This document shows, one piece after another, positions 17,235-25,960 of a stretch of DNA of 64,000 bases. The notes under the pieces were generated by a model, which was not told the origin of the DNA, did not search any database, and saw nothing but the letters and a program-made list of their open reading frames with translations. The first letter of the stretch is position 1; every line of letters starts with the position of its first letter. The stretch spans positions 1-64,000 of the forward strand of contig JAFKGK010000008.1 of the NCBI GenBank assembly GCA_017307165.1. Direction: 5' to 3'. The position numbers and the translations under genes are program-made. This DNA comes from Candidatus Melainabacteria bacterium (GTDB lineage: Bacteria > Cyanobacteriota > Vampirovibrionia > Obscuribacterales > Obscuribacteraceae).

Positions 17235-18035
17235 TCATTCCGCTTTAACGCCAACGTATACAAATTTTTCTCCATCAAACTTGTAGATCAAATAGCTGCT
17301 TTTAAAGTGCATGTTTTCATCGACTACCGGTATTCGCAGCGTCTTGTTTGCATTGGTCAGCTCTATATCGCAGTCCAGACTGGTGTCTTGCCGTTCGACT
17401 CCGCAAGAGATCTCATTTAAAAATTGCTTTTTGGTCTTAAAAAACGGAGCCTTTATGAGCTTGCCATCACGAGTAATCTCATAGGATGCTACTGACAGGG
17501 TATAACAAATAGTCGACCCTATGCTGGTACCAAAAACGAGATAAACAGTGCGTCCTGACTTTGTCCTGACAGGGACGATCTTGTCATAATAAGCACCGTT
17601 ATCGGTATCATCCACGGGGCCAAAGTCATAAGGCATGACTTTGCCACTTAAGGTTTTATATTGTGCAGTTACATCAAAAAAGTGCATGGTACCGCCGGTC
17701 CACTTATCCCAGCTATAGACTCGCAGCTTGCGATCTGGGGACTCAGCCACATATAGACCAGCACCCTGAGCCTTTTCTAGCCTGCTCTGCATAAGCGCGA
17801 CTTGATTTTGAGGTGACAAAAGATATGAACGGAGTTTTTTGCTCAGCCCAGAGAGCGCATCATAGTTGTCTTGGCCAGCGGGCGGATATTTGCTCTTGTC
17901 GATCTGCGAAAGGATGGCAGTGGTAGCGGTATCCGGATCGACGACCGTGGCGGCATTTACGGCTGTGGCGAGGCCCAAAATGACAGCCAGAGTCAGAGAG
18001 ATGCACCATTTGCTGGTTGAAATAAAGTTGTTCAT
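17235..18035 (-). CDS. Exported protein, unknown
   Basis: 266 residues with a clear Sec signal peptide (hydrophobic core ISLTLAVILGLATAV, cleavage probably after VNA or NAA). The mature part is beta-rich by pattern and has three cysteines (ICYTLS, SCGVER, LDCDIE). No known family recognised. A single gene between the TetR gene and a palindromic repeat cluster. Confidence 0.7.
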   Translation of the reverse strand: MNNFISTSKWCISLTLAVILGLATAVNAATVVDPDTATTAILSQIDKSKYPPAGQDNYDALSGLSKKLRSYLLSPQNQVALMQSRLEKAQGAGLYVAESPDRKLRVYSWDKWTGGTMHFFDVTAQYKTLSGKVMPYDFGPVDDTDNGAYYDKIVPVRTKSGRTVYLVFGTSIGSTICYTLSVASYEITRDGKLIKAPFFKTKKQFLNEISCGVERQDTSLDCDIELTNANKTLRIPVVDENMHFKSSYLIYKFDGEKFVYVGVKAE

Positions 18036-18095
18036 GATGGCATTTTAGAGTGGTGGCACAGTATGGTCAATGAAAAAGAGCCAGCGATAGATTCA

Positions 18096-18168
18096 ATGGT
18101 CGGTGGTGGCAAATTGTGTAGGCCGCCTTGCGCAGCACCAGCGGCCGGCAATTTGTCCCACCGACCAT
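18096..18168. repeat. Long inverted repeat (nested hairpin)
   Basis: Left arm 18096-18116 (begins ATGGTCGGTGG) and right arm 18149-18168 (ends CCACCGACCAT) pair over about 18 of 20 positions. Inside is a second perfect stem GGCCGC (18121-18126) / GCGGCC (18141-18146). Lies in the 202-base gap between the exported protein gene and the flippase gene. Architecture is similar to the element at 2899-2960, but the sequence differs. Confidence 0.6.
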
Positions 18169-18223
18169 CTCGGACTCATTTAGCTGGCTTACAGATTGTC
18201 CCACCGACCATCCCGGACTCATT
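18153..18223. repeat. Direct repeat of 28 bp, two copies
   Basis: Copies at 18153-18180 and 18196-18223 start TTGTCCCACCGACCAT and end CGGACTCATT; they differ at one base and are spaced 43 bases start to start. The first copy contains most of the right arm of the adjacent inverted repeat, so the second looks like a partial tandem duplication of that element. Confidence 0.65.
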
Positions 18224-18237
18224 CATCTACTCTCCGA

Positions 18238-19254
18238 CTACTGCCTCCCCCGTTTCACCACAAACAACACAAACGCCGGCACGCAAGTCGCCACGATAAA
18301 AGCCACAAAGTGCAGCACCGTCGCAAATGCCAGCGCCTGATCGGCATTGATGCCACCAGTCATGGTCAGGCCTTTGGTCACCAGAAAGTGAAAACTCCCC
18401 ACAGAGCCCGGAGTCGGCACCAGCACGCCAACTGACCCGATCGTAAAGACGATGAGACACTTGGTGGCATCGATGATGCCTTCTAGACCAAAGGCAAAGA
18501 CCATGAGGTAAAAATTGAGCCAATAAAAAAACCAGATCAAAACGCTCAAGCCAGCGATGATCGGGTATTTGACCGGGCTTTTGAGGCTTTGCGTCCCGGT
18601 ATCAAACTGCCCGGCAAGATCGGTCAACTTGCCTAGCAAGCCTCCCGGCACCTTGTCTTTAACGAGACTCAGAGCAAGTATCCGCTGCAAGATCGACCCA
18701 GCAAAAGGCAAGAGCCCCAATCCCGCCACCGTCGCCACGAGCATCGAGATCCCGCCAGGCACCAGCCATGGCATGTCCTTGAGGATCTCCGCTGGCAGCA
18801 CCAGGAGCGTCCCGCCCAGCAAAAATACCAGCATCGCCAGATCGAGCATGCGATCGATCAGCATAGTCGGCAAGACACCCGCCCAGGGAAGCCTTTCGTC
18901 CTTGGTGATCGCCACCAGTCGCGCAACCTCGCCCCCACGCGGGATGGCCACGTTGACCGCATAACCCAGCATCACTGCATAAAAACTGTTAAAAAGCCCC
19001 ACTTTTTCCCCTTGGGGCTTGAGAGGCGCAAGGAGAAAGGTCCAGCGAAAGGCCCGGAGGAAATGACTAAAGATAGCGGAAGCAATCAGGAGCCCCACAA
19101 ACACAGGCTTGGTCTGGCTAGCATAACCCCATATCTTTGCAAAATCAGCATCCTTAAATGCCAACCACAAAAGCACCGCAGCAAAGACAAATGCCAGCCC
19201 TTTTTTGATGAGATTATCGGTCGCCCCGCCGGTCTTTGGTTGGCCCTCGGTCAT
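18238..19254 (-). CDS. YbhN/UPF0104-type flippase-like membrane protein
   Basis: 338 residues with eight or nine predicted transmembrane helices of the lysylphosphatidylglycerol-synthase transmembrane family. Family segments: FLRAFRWTFLLAPL, NVAIPRGGEVARL, DRMLDLAMLVFLLGG and GVLVPTPGSVGSFHFLV. ATG at 19254 with AGAGG four bases upstream is preferred; a GTG at 19320 would add 22 polar residues. Relatives move lipids or lipid-linked sugars across the membrane; the cargo here is unknown. Confidence 0.87.
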   Translation of the reverse strand: MTEGQPKTGGATDNLIKKGLAFVFAAVLLWLAFKDADFAKIWGYASQTKPVFVGLLIASAIFSHFLRAFRWTFLLAPLKPQGEKVGLFNSFYAVMLGYAVNVAIPRGGEVARLVAITKDERLPWAGVLPTMLIDRMLDLAMLVFLLGGTLLVLPAEILKDMPWLVPGGISMLVATVAGLGLLPFAGSILQRILALSLVKDKVPGGLLGKLTDLAGQFDTGTQSLKSPVKYPIIAGLSVLIWFFYWLNFYLMVFAFGLEGIIDATKCLIVFTIGSVGVLVPTPGSVGSFHFLVTKGLTMTGGINADQALAFATVLHFVAFIVATCVPAFVLFVVKRGRQ

Positions 19255-19432
19255 TTTGCCTCTTTTGTTTGAACTTGTATTGCTGGGGGAAGTAAAGGGA
19301 TATAGCCCGTCAACGCCCACGGTTCAATGTTACTAAAGAGCGACCAGCTTGTGAAACGCAAAAAATTGACCGATTCATTGACGTTTATGCTGTTTAATAG
19401 AGTATTTTCTATCAAACAGGAATCCCCAGTCG

Positions 19433-21151
19433 GTGAATAATATGGAAGCCAGGAAAACCAAGGTTTTGCTCATCGAGGACGCCCCAGGCGGCCAATTTGA
19501 GCTCAAAGACGTCCTGTCCAAGGCTAAGGGCATCGACACGAGCCTCGATATCTCGATGGAGCTCGCCGACCGCATGGACAACGGCCTCGAGCTGCTCGAC
19601 AAGGGCGATGTAGACCTGGTCCTCCTCGATGTCTCCAACGGCAATGGCGGTCCCGACGCCTCCAGCAATCTGCAAAAGATTGTCCGCCTCAAAGAGTGCC
19701 AGTCCGGTGTGCCGGTGGTCATGGTAGGCGATCGCGACCAAAACGCTATGGCCAGTGCGGCTGTGCGCAATGGTGCTCTTGATTTTTTAGTAAAAGAAAA
19801 TATAGATGGCCGTGCGCTGATGCAGGCAATCAAGTATGCCGTGCACGTCAAGTCACTCGAGAGCGACCTCGCCAATGCCAATCAAAAGCTAAAAGATGCA
19901 CAGGATCAGCTCTCGCTTGTCACCAATATCGATACTGCCACACAAGCTTTGTCTCGAGCCGGGTTAGAGACAGCTCTCTCCGATGAGTACGCTCGCGCTC
20001 AGCGCTTTGGCTGGAATCTCGTAGCCGTCCTAATCGACTGCGACGACTTTGATCGGATCAACCACCAGTTTGGCCATGCTGTAGGCGATGTGGTGCTGCA
20101 CCAGATTTCTGACCGTATCCGTGCCACTGTCCGCCCAAGCGATCACCTGGCTCGTCTGGGAGGCGATGAGTTTTTGCTCTTGCTGCCCGATACTCGCTTT
20201 GCCGAAGGCGTACTCGTCGCAGAAAAAATCCGCCTGGCAGTTGGCGAAAGTCCACTCCGCCTGGCATCAGAAACAGTACGGGTCACCGCCAGCCTTGGCG
20301 TGCTCGCCTTGCCATATGAGTTTTGTTCGATAGAGGAGGTCATCTCGCTGGCCCGACTGGCCGTCCGCGAGTCCAAGCTCCTCGGCAAAAACCGCGTCTC
20401 CTCCGGCGAAAAACACAAACCCACAGGTGGCAGCCCCGACAAAGAGGCCTTAGTCGAGCTCACCGAAAAACTACGCAAGGGCGATTGTTTTCGCGCGGTC
20501 TCCATGCCGATCCTGCACCTCGCCGACGAGAGGGTAGTCGGCTATGAGATCCTCAGCCGCGGCCCCAAGGGCGCTTTTGAGATGCCCGACGATCTCTTTA
20601 GAGTGTCGGTAGAGCACAACCTCCTCACCATAGTCGATCTGCGCTGCATCAAGACCTGCCTCGCCGCGACCGTGGACCCCAAGTTTGACCAGACTGCCAC
20701 ATTCCACGTCAATCTATTTCCCTCCAGCATCATGGACACTCCTATCGAGCGGCTCATGACGCTTTTCCCAGGCACGCACGATCCCGGCCAATACTGCATC
20801 GAGATCAGCGAGCAACAGTTTATCGGCGATCCTGCCTACCTCAAAGACCACGTGCAAGCCATCAAAGACCACGGCATCAAGGTCGCCATCGATGATGTCG
20901 GCTTTGGGCGCAGCTCGCTAGAGAGCCTCATCATCCTCGAGCCGGACATCGTCAAGATCGACCGCAAGTACGTATCCGGCATCAGCACCGATCCCGCCAA
21001 GGCTCGACTGCTCAAGCGTTTGGTCAAGGTCGTCAACTCGCTCGGCGCCGATCTCATCGCAGAGGGCATCGAGTGTCGCGAAGAACTAGAACTGCTTGTC
21101 GAAATGGAAGTCCCCTACGGCCAGGGATGGTACTGGGGCAAACCAGCCTAG
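19433..21151 (+). CDS. REC-GGDEF-EAL cyclic-di-GMP signalling protein
   Basis: 572 residues with three domains. A receiver domain (about 9-130) has acceptor Asp66 and Lys121, but Gly where the usual Thr/Ser stands (VVMVGDRD). The GGDEF domain (about 165-325) keeps an intact RLGGDEF (241-247) and the inhibitory RxxD site RPSD (234-237). The EAL domain (about 345-570) reads YEILSRG in place of EAL, while the metal and catalytic residues look retained: HVNLFPSS, EISEQQ, DDVGFGRSSL, VKIDRKYV, AEGIE and GQGWYWGKP. Both cyclase and phosphodiesterase activities are therefore plausible. Start could also be ATG at 19442. Stands alone; no kinase is adjacent. Confidence 0.92.
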   Translation: MNNMEARKTKVLLIEDAPGGQFELKDVLSKAKGIDTSLDISMELADRMDNGLELLDKGDVDLVLLDVSNGNGGPDASSNLQKIVRLKECQSGVPVVMVGDRDQNAMASAAVRNGALDFLVKENIDGRALMQAIKYAVHVKSLESDLANANQKLKDAQDQLSLVTNIDTATQALSRAGLETALSDEYARAQRFGWNLVAVLIDCDDFDRINHQFGHAVGDVVLHQISDRIRATVRPSDHLARLGGDEFLLLLPDTRFAEGVLVAEKIRLAVGESPLRLASETVRVTASLGVLALPYEFCSIEEVISLARLAVRESKLLGKNRVSSGEKHKPTGGSPDKEALVELTEKLRKGDCFRAVSMPILHLADERVVGYEILSRGPKGAFEMPDDLFRVSVEHNLLTIVDLRCIKTCLAATVDPKFDQTATFHVNLFPSSIMDTPIERLMTLFPGTHDPGQYCIEISEQQFIGDPAYLKDHVQAIKDHGIKVAIDDVGFGRSSLESLIILEPDIVKIDRKYVSGISTDPAKARLLKRLVKVVNSLGADLIAEGIECREELELLVEMEVPYGQGWYWGKPA

Positions 21152-21161
21152 GCAGCCCGAC

Positions 21162-22166
21162 TCAATACGCGGTCGTCAGCACGCGATGATATGGAGCCAA
21201 GTGTCCTACGTGGGTCTGCGACTCCAGCCACAGCGCTGCATCTACATCACAAGCGCGCATGTGAGCACGTTTGGCGATTTGTTCGACTGCCACTATGGTG
21301 GCAGCCCGGATAGCGATCTCTTCAGGTCCATTGGTTGGGAGAAAAATCTGCTGATCTACGCAAGCGGCCAGAACAGGCTCGTATTGCAGGACTCCATATG
21401 CACGGAGTATCTGCGGTAGTTTGTAATCCGCAAAGGCAGTTAGAGTAGACAGATCAATAGCGGCAAGGCGGTTTCGCACGACACTGCTAGTAGTATCAAC
21501 ACTAGCTATCCGCGTCAGGTCCGAAACGAGTAACTGAGCGCGTTTGAGAGGAGCAAAGGCTAGCTCTGGAGTGACTTGTACGCTATCGCGATAGCAAGCC
21601 AATTTTGCGGCAATCGACTCAGCCAGGGCAAAGGCGTGCATTGTCTCTGGATTTTCACCGATCAATAGATAATGCAGATACTGCTCTCTGCCACCGCTAT
21701 TGGTGACACCATTTACTATTTCTCTTAGATGAGCTGCCCTCTCTGCCATCAAAGGCAAGGTCCCCGTACCACCCAGCCAGGCCCGCAGATCGGAAGCCGT
21801 CAAAACGAGATCGAACCCTTTTAGATCTTTATCATCGCAGAGCCTCGTCAATAGAGCCTTGGCCCCGTCTATCCCCTGATACCGCCAACGGGGCTCGACA
21901 AAATAGCAAAAACCAATCGCATGAAACACAAGCAGTAAGAAGCAGCGATTTGTAAAAGAAAGCGATGTAAAGATCTCGGTGCGCCGATCATCAAGTGCCG
22001 CCAGCCATCCATTAGCAGGGGCTTCAGCGCGAGCAGCTAACCGCATGGAAAGGGAACTTAAAGCGTTTTCATCGATCTGACAATAATGGTTCATCGAGGG
22101 CAAACGCGCGCTGGAGCCATCATGGCCATTTCTTACTAAGTTTCTGGCGATATCAAGTAGCTTCAA
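21162..22166 (-). CDS. Queuosine salvage protein (DUF2419, Qng1 family)
   Basis: 334 residues of the queuosine 5'-phosphate N-glycosylase family, which frees queuine from salvaged nucleotide so it can be put into tRNA. Diagnostic segments: RWRYQGIDGAKALLTRL, AFADYKLPQILRAYGVLQYE, and the C-terminal CDVDAALWLESQ. Family members are mainly eukaryotic with scattered bacterial cases. Convergent with the c-di-GMP gene (10-base gap). No other queuosine genes are visible in the window. Family assignment is strong; biochemical role from homologues. Confidence 0.9.
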   Translation of the reverse strand: MKLLDIARNLVRNGHDGSSARLPSMNHYCQIDENALSSLSMRLAARAEAPANGWLAALDDRRTEIFTSLSFTNRCFLLLVFHAIGFCYFVEPRWRYQGIDGAKALLTRLCDDKDLKGFDLVLTASDLRAWLGGTGTLPLMAERAAHLREIVNGVTNSGGREQYLHYLLIGENPETMHAFALAESIAAKLACYRDSVQVTPELAFAPLKRAQLLVSDLTRIASVDTTSSVVRNRLAAIDLSTLTAFADYKLPQILRAYGVLQYEPVLAACVDQQIFLPTNGPEEIAIRAATIVAVEQIAKRAHMRACDVDAALWLESQTHVGHLAPYHRVLTTAY

Positions 22167-22246
22167 TTGTTTGCGGTATAAATGCAGCGGATAAGCCTAA
22201 AGGGTTAAAATAACGAGATGATATCAGGCAAGGGATTGGAGATTTT

Positions 22247-23839
22247 GTGAAAAAGCTCAGTATTTTTGCGGCTGTTGCAGCCACAATCACTTTAGCCGCC
22301 ATCTACCAGCCTCACAGAGCCTGGGCCGGTGCCGTGCAATGGGACAAGCTCTGCAAGGACGCTCAGGCTGCCGCCAACAACAAAGATTATGACCGCGCCA
22401 TCGAGCTCTACAAAGAGGCACTCGCAGAAGCCGAATCATCCAACCTCGAAGAAGGCCTCCAGGCCAAGACAGTCAACGATCTGGCCCTCGTCTACGATCA
22501 GCAGGGCAAACCAGAGCAAGCCGAGGCCTATCTCAAGGATGCCATCGCTATAAAAGAAAAAAAATTTGGTCCCGACTGCGCCGAAATGGCTCCCAACCTC
22601 AACAATCTTGCTCGTCATTACATCAAGCAAGGCAAGCCCGAGCTAGCGCTGGAGCAACTGGAGCGCTCGCGCTCCATCATCGAGGCTAAAAAGGGACCTG
22701 AGAGTTCGGATCTGGCGCCCGTCCTCAATATGCAAGCCAAGATCTATACCGAGACCCACAATTATGGCCAGGCAGAGCAAGCATTGCGGCGCACCGTAGC
22801 GCTCACTAAAGCCATGAATAGCCGCAGCGCCCAGATCGTGGCCCTCAACAACCTGGCGACGGTCTTGCGCAATCAAGGCAAAACACAGGAAGCCGAAGAG
22901 ATCCTCAAGCAATCCGGCGAAGTCACAGATCAGAGCGTCGCCGCTGGGGATGCCAACGCCGCTCATAATAAGGCAGCTTCGCTGACCAAACTCGCTGCCG
23001 CCAAGCGCGAGCAAGGCAAATTTGAAGAGGCAGAGCCCTTATTAAAAGAAGCCGAGACGATGCTAGGCAAAGAGTACACCTCATCCAAGACCAGTGAGGC
23101 CGCAGCTGCCTACATCATAGGCATCGACAACCTTGCCATGGTTTACCGGGAGCTCGGCAACTATCCCTTTGCCGAAGCTCAATACGCAAATGCAATCGAG
23201 ATCGAAAAACAATCCGGTGGCGATCCAATCCGTCTTGGCCATAGACGGACCAATCTAGCCGAGGTCTACATGATTGAAGGCAAGTACGCAGAAGCCGAAA
23301 AAATACTCCTCGATGTCGTCTCTAGCTACGAAAAGGTCCAGGGCACAGAAGGTCGCGATGTAGCAGTGGCACTATCCAATTTGCAAGAGTGCTATAGGCA
23401 GCAGGGCAAGTTTGCAGAGGCTCAAAAAGACCTCGTGCGGGCTTACGATATCAAGAAAAAGTCATTTGGCGACAACTCGCCTGAGCTCGCATCCACAGCC
23501 GAGGACTTAGGTCTCTTGCTGCAGCAGTCGAGCAAGGCAGGCGAAGCCGAGACCTATTTTAAAGAGACCATCAAGATTAGAGACAATGGCAAGGACAGCC
23601 CTGAATTAGCCAATGCACTCAACAATCTCGCCCGCATCTACAAGGACGAAGGCAAATACACCGAAGCCGAAGCGCTCTACAAGCGCACTCTGGCTATGCG
23701 CGAAAAAATCCTTGGGCCACAGGATCCAGCGATCGCAGTAGTGTTGCGCAACTATGCCTCTGTACTTAAAGAGCTCAATCGATTGGATGAGGCCAAGGCA
23801 CTCAATAAGCGCGCTCGCCTGATCGAAGACGCCAACTAA
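22247..23839 (+). CDS. Secreted tetratricopeptide repeat protein
   Basis: 530 residues. GTG start with GGAG a short distance upstream, then a signal peptide (FAAVAATITLAAI, cleavage likely after RAWA). The rest is about ten TPR units of the kinesin-light-chain type with repeated A-x-x-Y-x-x-A/G and NNLA motifs, for example LNNLARIYKDEGKYTEAEAL. Likely a periplasmic scaffold; partners unknown. Convergent with ogt; a GCTAGGcCCTAGC palindrome sits between them. Confidence 0.88.
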   Translation: MKKLSIFAAVAATITLAAIYQPHRAWAGAVQWDKLCKDAQAAANNKDYDRAIELYKEALAEAESSNLEEGLQAKTVNDLALVYDQQGKPEQAEAYLKDAIAIKEKKFGPDCAEMAPNLNNLARHYIKQGKPELALEQLERSRSIIEAKKGPESSDLAPVLNMQAKIYTETHNYGQAEQALRRTVALTKAMNSRSAQIVALNNLATVLRNQGKTQEAEEILKQSGEVTDQSVAAGDANAAHNKAASLTKLAAAKREQGKFEEAEPLLKEAETMLGKEYTSSKTSEAAAAYIIGIDNLAMVYRELGNYPFAEAQYANAIEIEKQSGGDPIRLGHRRTNLAEVYMIEGKYAEAEKILLDVVSSYEKVQGTEGRDVAVALSNLQECYRQQGKFAEAQKDLVRAYDIKKKSFGDNSPELASTAEDLGLLLQQSSKAGEAETYFKETIKIRDNGKDSPELANALNNLARIYKDEGKYTEAEALYKRTLAMREKILGPQDPAIAVVLRNYASVLKELNRLDEAKALNKRARLIEDAN

Positions 23840-23871
23840 AGCTAACAACCAGAGTCTTGCTAGGCCCTAGC

Positions 23872-24393
23872 CTAGATCGACCTTTCTAAATCGAGCAATT
23901 GTCGTTTGATCCCCAGCCCACCTGCAAAGCCGGTCAAACCGCCGGACGAGCCGATGACGCGATGGCAAGGGACGATGATGGATAAAGGGTTTTTGCCGTT
24001 AGCAGCTCCGACTGCGCGCGTTGCATTGGGATTGCCGATCTCGATGGCGATCTGAGCATAAGTACGCGTTTCGCCATAAGGTATCCGCAACAAAGCCGCC
24101 CATACGGATTTTTGAAAAATCGTGCCTTCAAAATCGAGAGGCAAATCAAATTGCTTGCGGCTCCCATCAAAGTATTCCGCTAACTGTTGCATGGCCATCT
24201 GCAATATTTCACTACGTATGCCACAACCCATGCCATTTTCAGTGGGCATGCCGCGGTCGAGACTGACTCGCCGCGCATCATCGTCTTGCCATAGCACAGC
24301 CGCCAGGCCAATCGGTGTCGCCACGAGAGTGAGCCTGCCGACCGGAGTAGGCAAGATTACATAGGCGTTAGTGCTTTTGGTTTTTGTGCTCAT
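23872..24393 (-). CDS. ogt: Methylated-DNA--protein-cysteine methyltransferase
   Basis: 173 residues. Transfers alkyl groups from O6-alkylguanine in DNA to its own cysteine. The active-site motif is PCHRVIGSSG (Cys about 143), followed by GFAGGLGIKRQLLDLE, and the HTH segment is IPYGETRTYAQIA with NATRAVGAANGKNP. The ATG at 24393 overlaps the stop of the Ada-AlkA gene (ATGA), so the two repair genes are translationally coupled; this settles the start against an upstream codon at 24441. Confidence 0.95.
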   Translation of the reverse strand: MSTKTKSTNAYVILPTPVGRLTLVATPIGLAAVLWQDDDARRVSLDRGMPTENGMGCGIRSEILQMAMQQLAEYFDGSRKQFDLPLDFEGTIFQKSVWAALLRIPYGETRTYAQIAIEIGNPNATRAVGAANGKNPLSIIVPCHRVIGSSGGLTGFAGGLGIKRQLLDLERSI

Positions 24394-25889
24394 TTTATTT
24401 CTAATGACTTCCATAAATGCATGGTGGCATAAGCGCGCCAAGGCTTGTACTGTTGCGCAACCTCGATCAGGGCCTTTTTTGTGCTGATACCGAGAGCCTT
24501 TTTGATACCGAGATCACCGTGCATAAAAGCATCTGGCCAGGCTAAACAACGCATGGCGATATACTCGGCAGTCCACTCGCCAATCCCGGGCAGAGCAGTC
24601 AAAGCAGCTACAGTAGTCTTGTAATCGGCACCTGGCGCCAGATCGAGCTCACCGTATGCGGTGGCAAAGACTTTGATCGCCCTGGCGCGAGTGGGCATGA
24701 TGCCCAGAGCGGAGATCTCGTCCACATCGGCACAGGCGAGCACCCGAGGATCGGGAGTGGCCAGATAGATATCCGCATATGGTGTCTGGATCCGCTCGCC
24801 AAATCGTTCAGCCAGACGCCCAGCGAGACTGGTTGCAGCTTTGACGCTGACTTGCTGACCAAGTATGGCGCGCACGCCGATCTCAAAAGAGTCAAAGGCA
24901 CCTGGCACTCTCAAGCCAGGCCGCTCTGCCGCGAGCTCGCCGAGAGCATCCGCGATCACGAGCGGATTAGCCTGCAAATCAAATAATCGCTTGATCCGCG
25001 TGACCACCTGCATAAAGACAGGTCCGAGACTGGCACTCATCGAAAGCGTCAAAGCATTGGGCTTTATCTGTCCTTTGCTGTCGCGTGTCTGCTCTACGAC
25101 GAGATAGCCTTTGCTATCGCCGATCGCAACAGTCCTCAAATATTTGCCATCATCCGAGACACGCTCTACGAGCGCGCTCCCACGAGCACGCAGATAAGAA
25201 AGCATCGACTCCCAATCATAAGGCGGGCGATAAGACAATTGGCAGGCAATGATATTAGGCCTTGCATCAGTCTTAAGCTCGTTGCGCCATCCCGGCCTTG
25301 CTTCTTTTCGCAATCGACTTGGATTGAGCTTGTAATGCTCGACAAATGCATCGTTAAAGCGGCGCACGCTAGCAAAACCGCTTGCAAGCGCAATCTCAGT
25401 GACAGGCATATTTGTATCTGTGAGCATAAGCTTGGCCGCGAGCAGTCTTTGCGTCAGAATGTATTGCATGGGACTGACGCCCAGCTCACCTTCAAAGACT
25501 CTACGCAAATGCCTCGGCGTGACGCCGAGCAACTGCGCGACTTTGGCGAGCGAGCCAAGATCACTGTTTGCAAGATCGCTGTTTGCAAGATCATCTATCA
25601 GTCTCAGCGCTTGGCCGGCGAGTCTAGTGCGACTATCTACAGGAGCGTGGCCTGGTGCAAGCTCCGGACGGCAGCGCAAGCACGGGCGATATCCGTTGCT
25701 TTCGCAAATCGCAGCGCTTGGATAAAAAGTACAGTTGCGCTGCATCGGCGATTTGACTGTACAGACCGGTCTGCAATAAATACGAGTCGACTTGACTGCG
25801 ACAAAAAACACTCCATCAAAGCGACTGTCTCTTGCGATCAAGGCGCGATAGCAGTCATCGCTATTTAGGGTCTTGTGCAACTGGCTCAT
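24390..25889 (-). CDS. Ada N-domain / AraC HTH / AlkA DNA glycosylase fusion
   Basis: 499 residues combining three parts: Ada zinc domain (about 1-80, Cys39, Cys43, Cys70, Cys73; Cys39 in RIYCRPVC is the phosphotriester methyl acceptor), an AraC-type double HTH (about 90-195), and an AlkA domain (about 205-499) with helix-hairpin-helix GIGEWTAEYIAMR and catalytic Asp about 459 (MHGDLGIKKAL). It should both sense methyl damage as an activator and excise 3-methyladenine. Such fusions are known mainly from actinobacteria and scattered others. It starts the operon that ends with ogt and probably regulates itself. A 15-bp tandem duplication inside encodes the repeat LANSD-LANSD in the linker. Confidence 0.93.
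   Translation of the reverse strand: MSQLHKTLNSDDCYRALIARDSRFDGVFFVAVKSTRIYCRPVCTVKSPMQRNCTFYPSAAICESNGYRPCLRCRPELAPGHAPVDSRTRLAGQALRLIDDLANSDLANSDLGSLAKVAQLLGVTPRHLRRVFEGELGVSPMQYILTQRLLAAKLMLTDTNMPVTEIALASGFASVRRFNDAFVEHYKLNPSRLRKEARPGWRNELKTDARPNIIACQLSYRPPYDWESMLSYLRARGSALVERVSDDGKYLRTVAIGDSKGYLVVEQTRDSKGQIKPNALTLSMSASLGPVFMQVVTRIKRLFDLQANPLVIADALGELAAERPGLRVPGAFDSFEIGVRAILGQQVSVKAATSLAGRLAERFGERIQTPYADIYLATPDPRVLACADVDEISALGIMPTRARAIKVFATAYGELDLAPGADYKTTVAALTALPGIGEWTAEYIAMRCLAWPDAFMHGDLGIKKALGISTKKALIEVAQQYKPWRAYATMHLWKSLEIK
25564..25593. repeat. 15-bp tandem duplication in the Ada-AlkA gene
   Basis: Two adjoining copies of CTGTTTGCAAGATCR (last base g/a) keep the reading frame and encode duplicated Asn-Ser-Asp-Leu-Ala in the linker between the Ada zinc domain and the AraC helix-turn-helix. 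Confidence 0.7.
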
Positions 25890-25960
25890 GATGTCAGGCT
25901 AGCAGATCGACCAGGTCGATACTCGCCATTTTAGGACATCAAAATCTCGATACCTAAATC

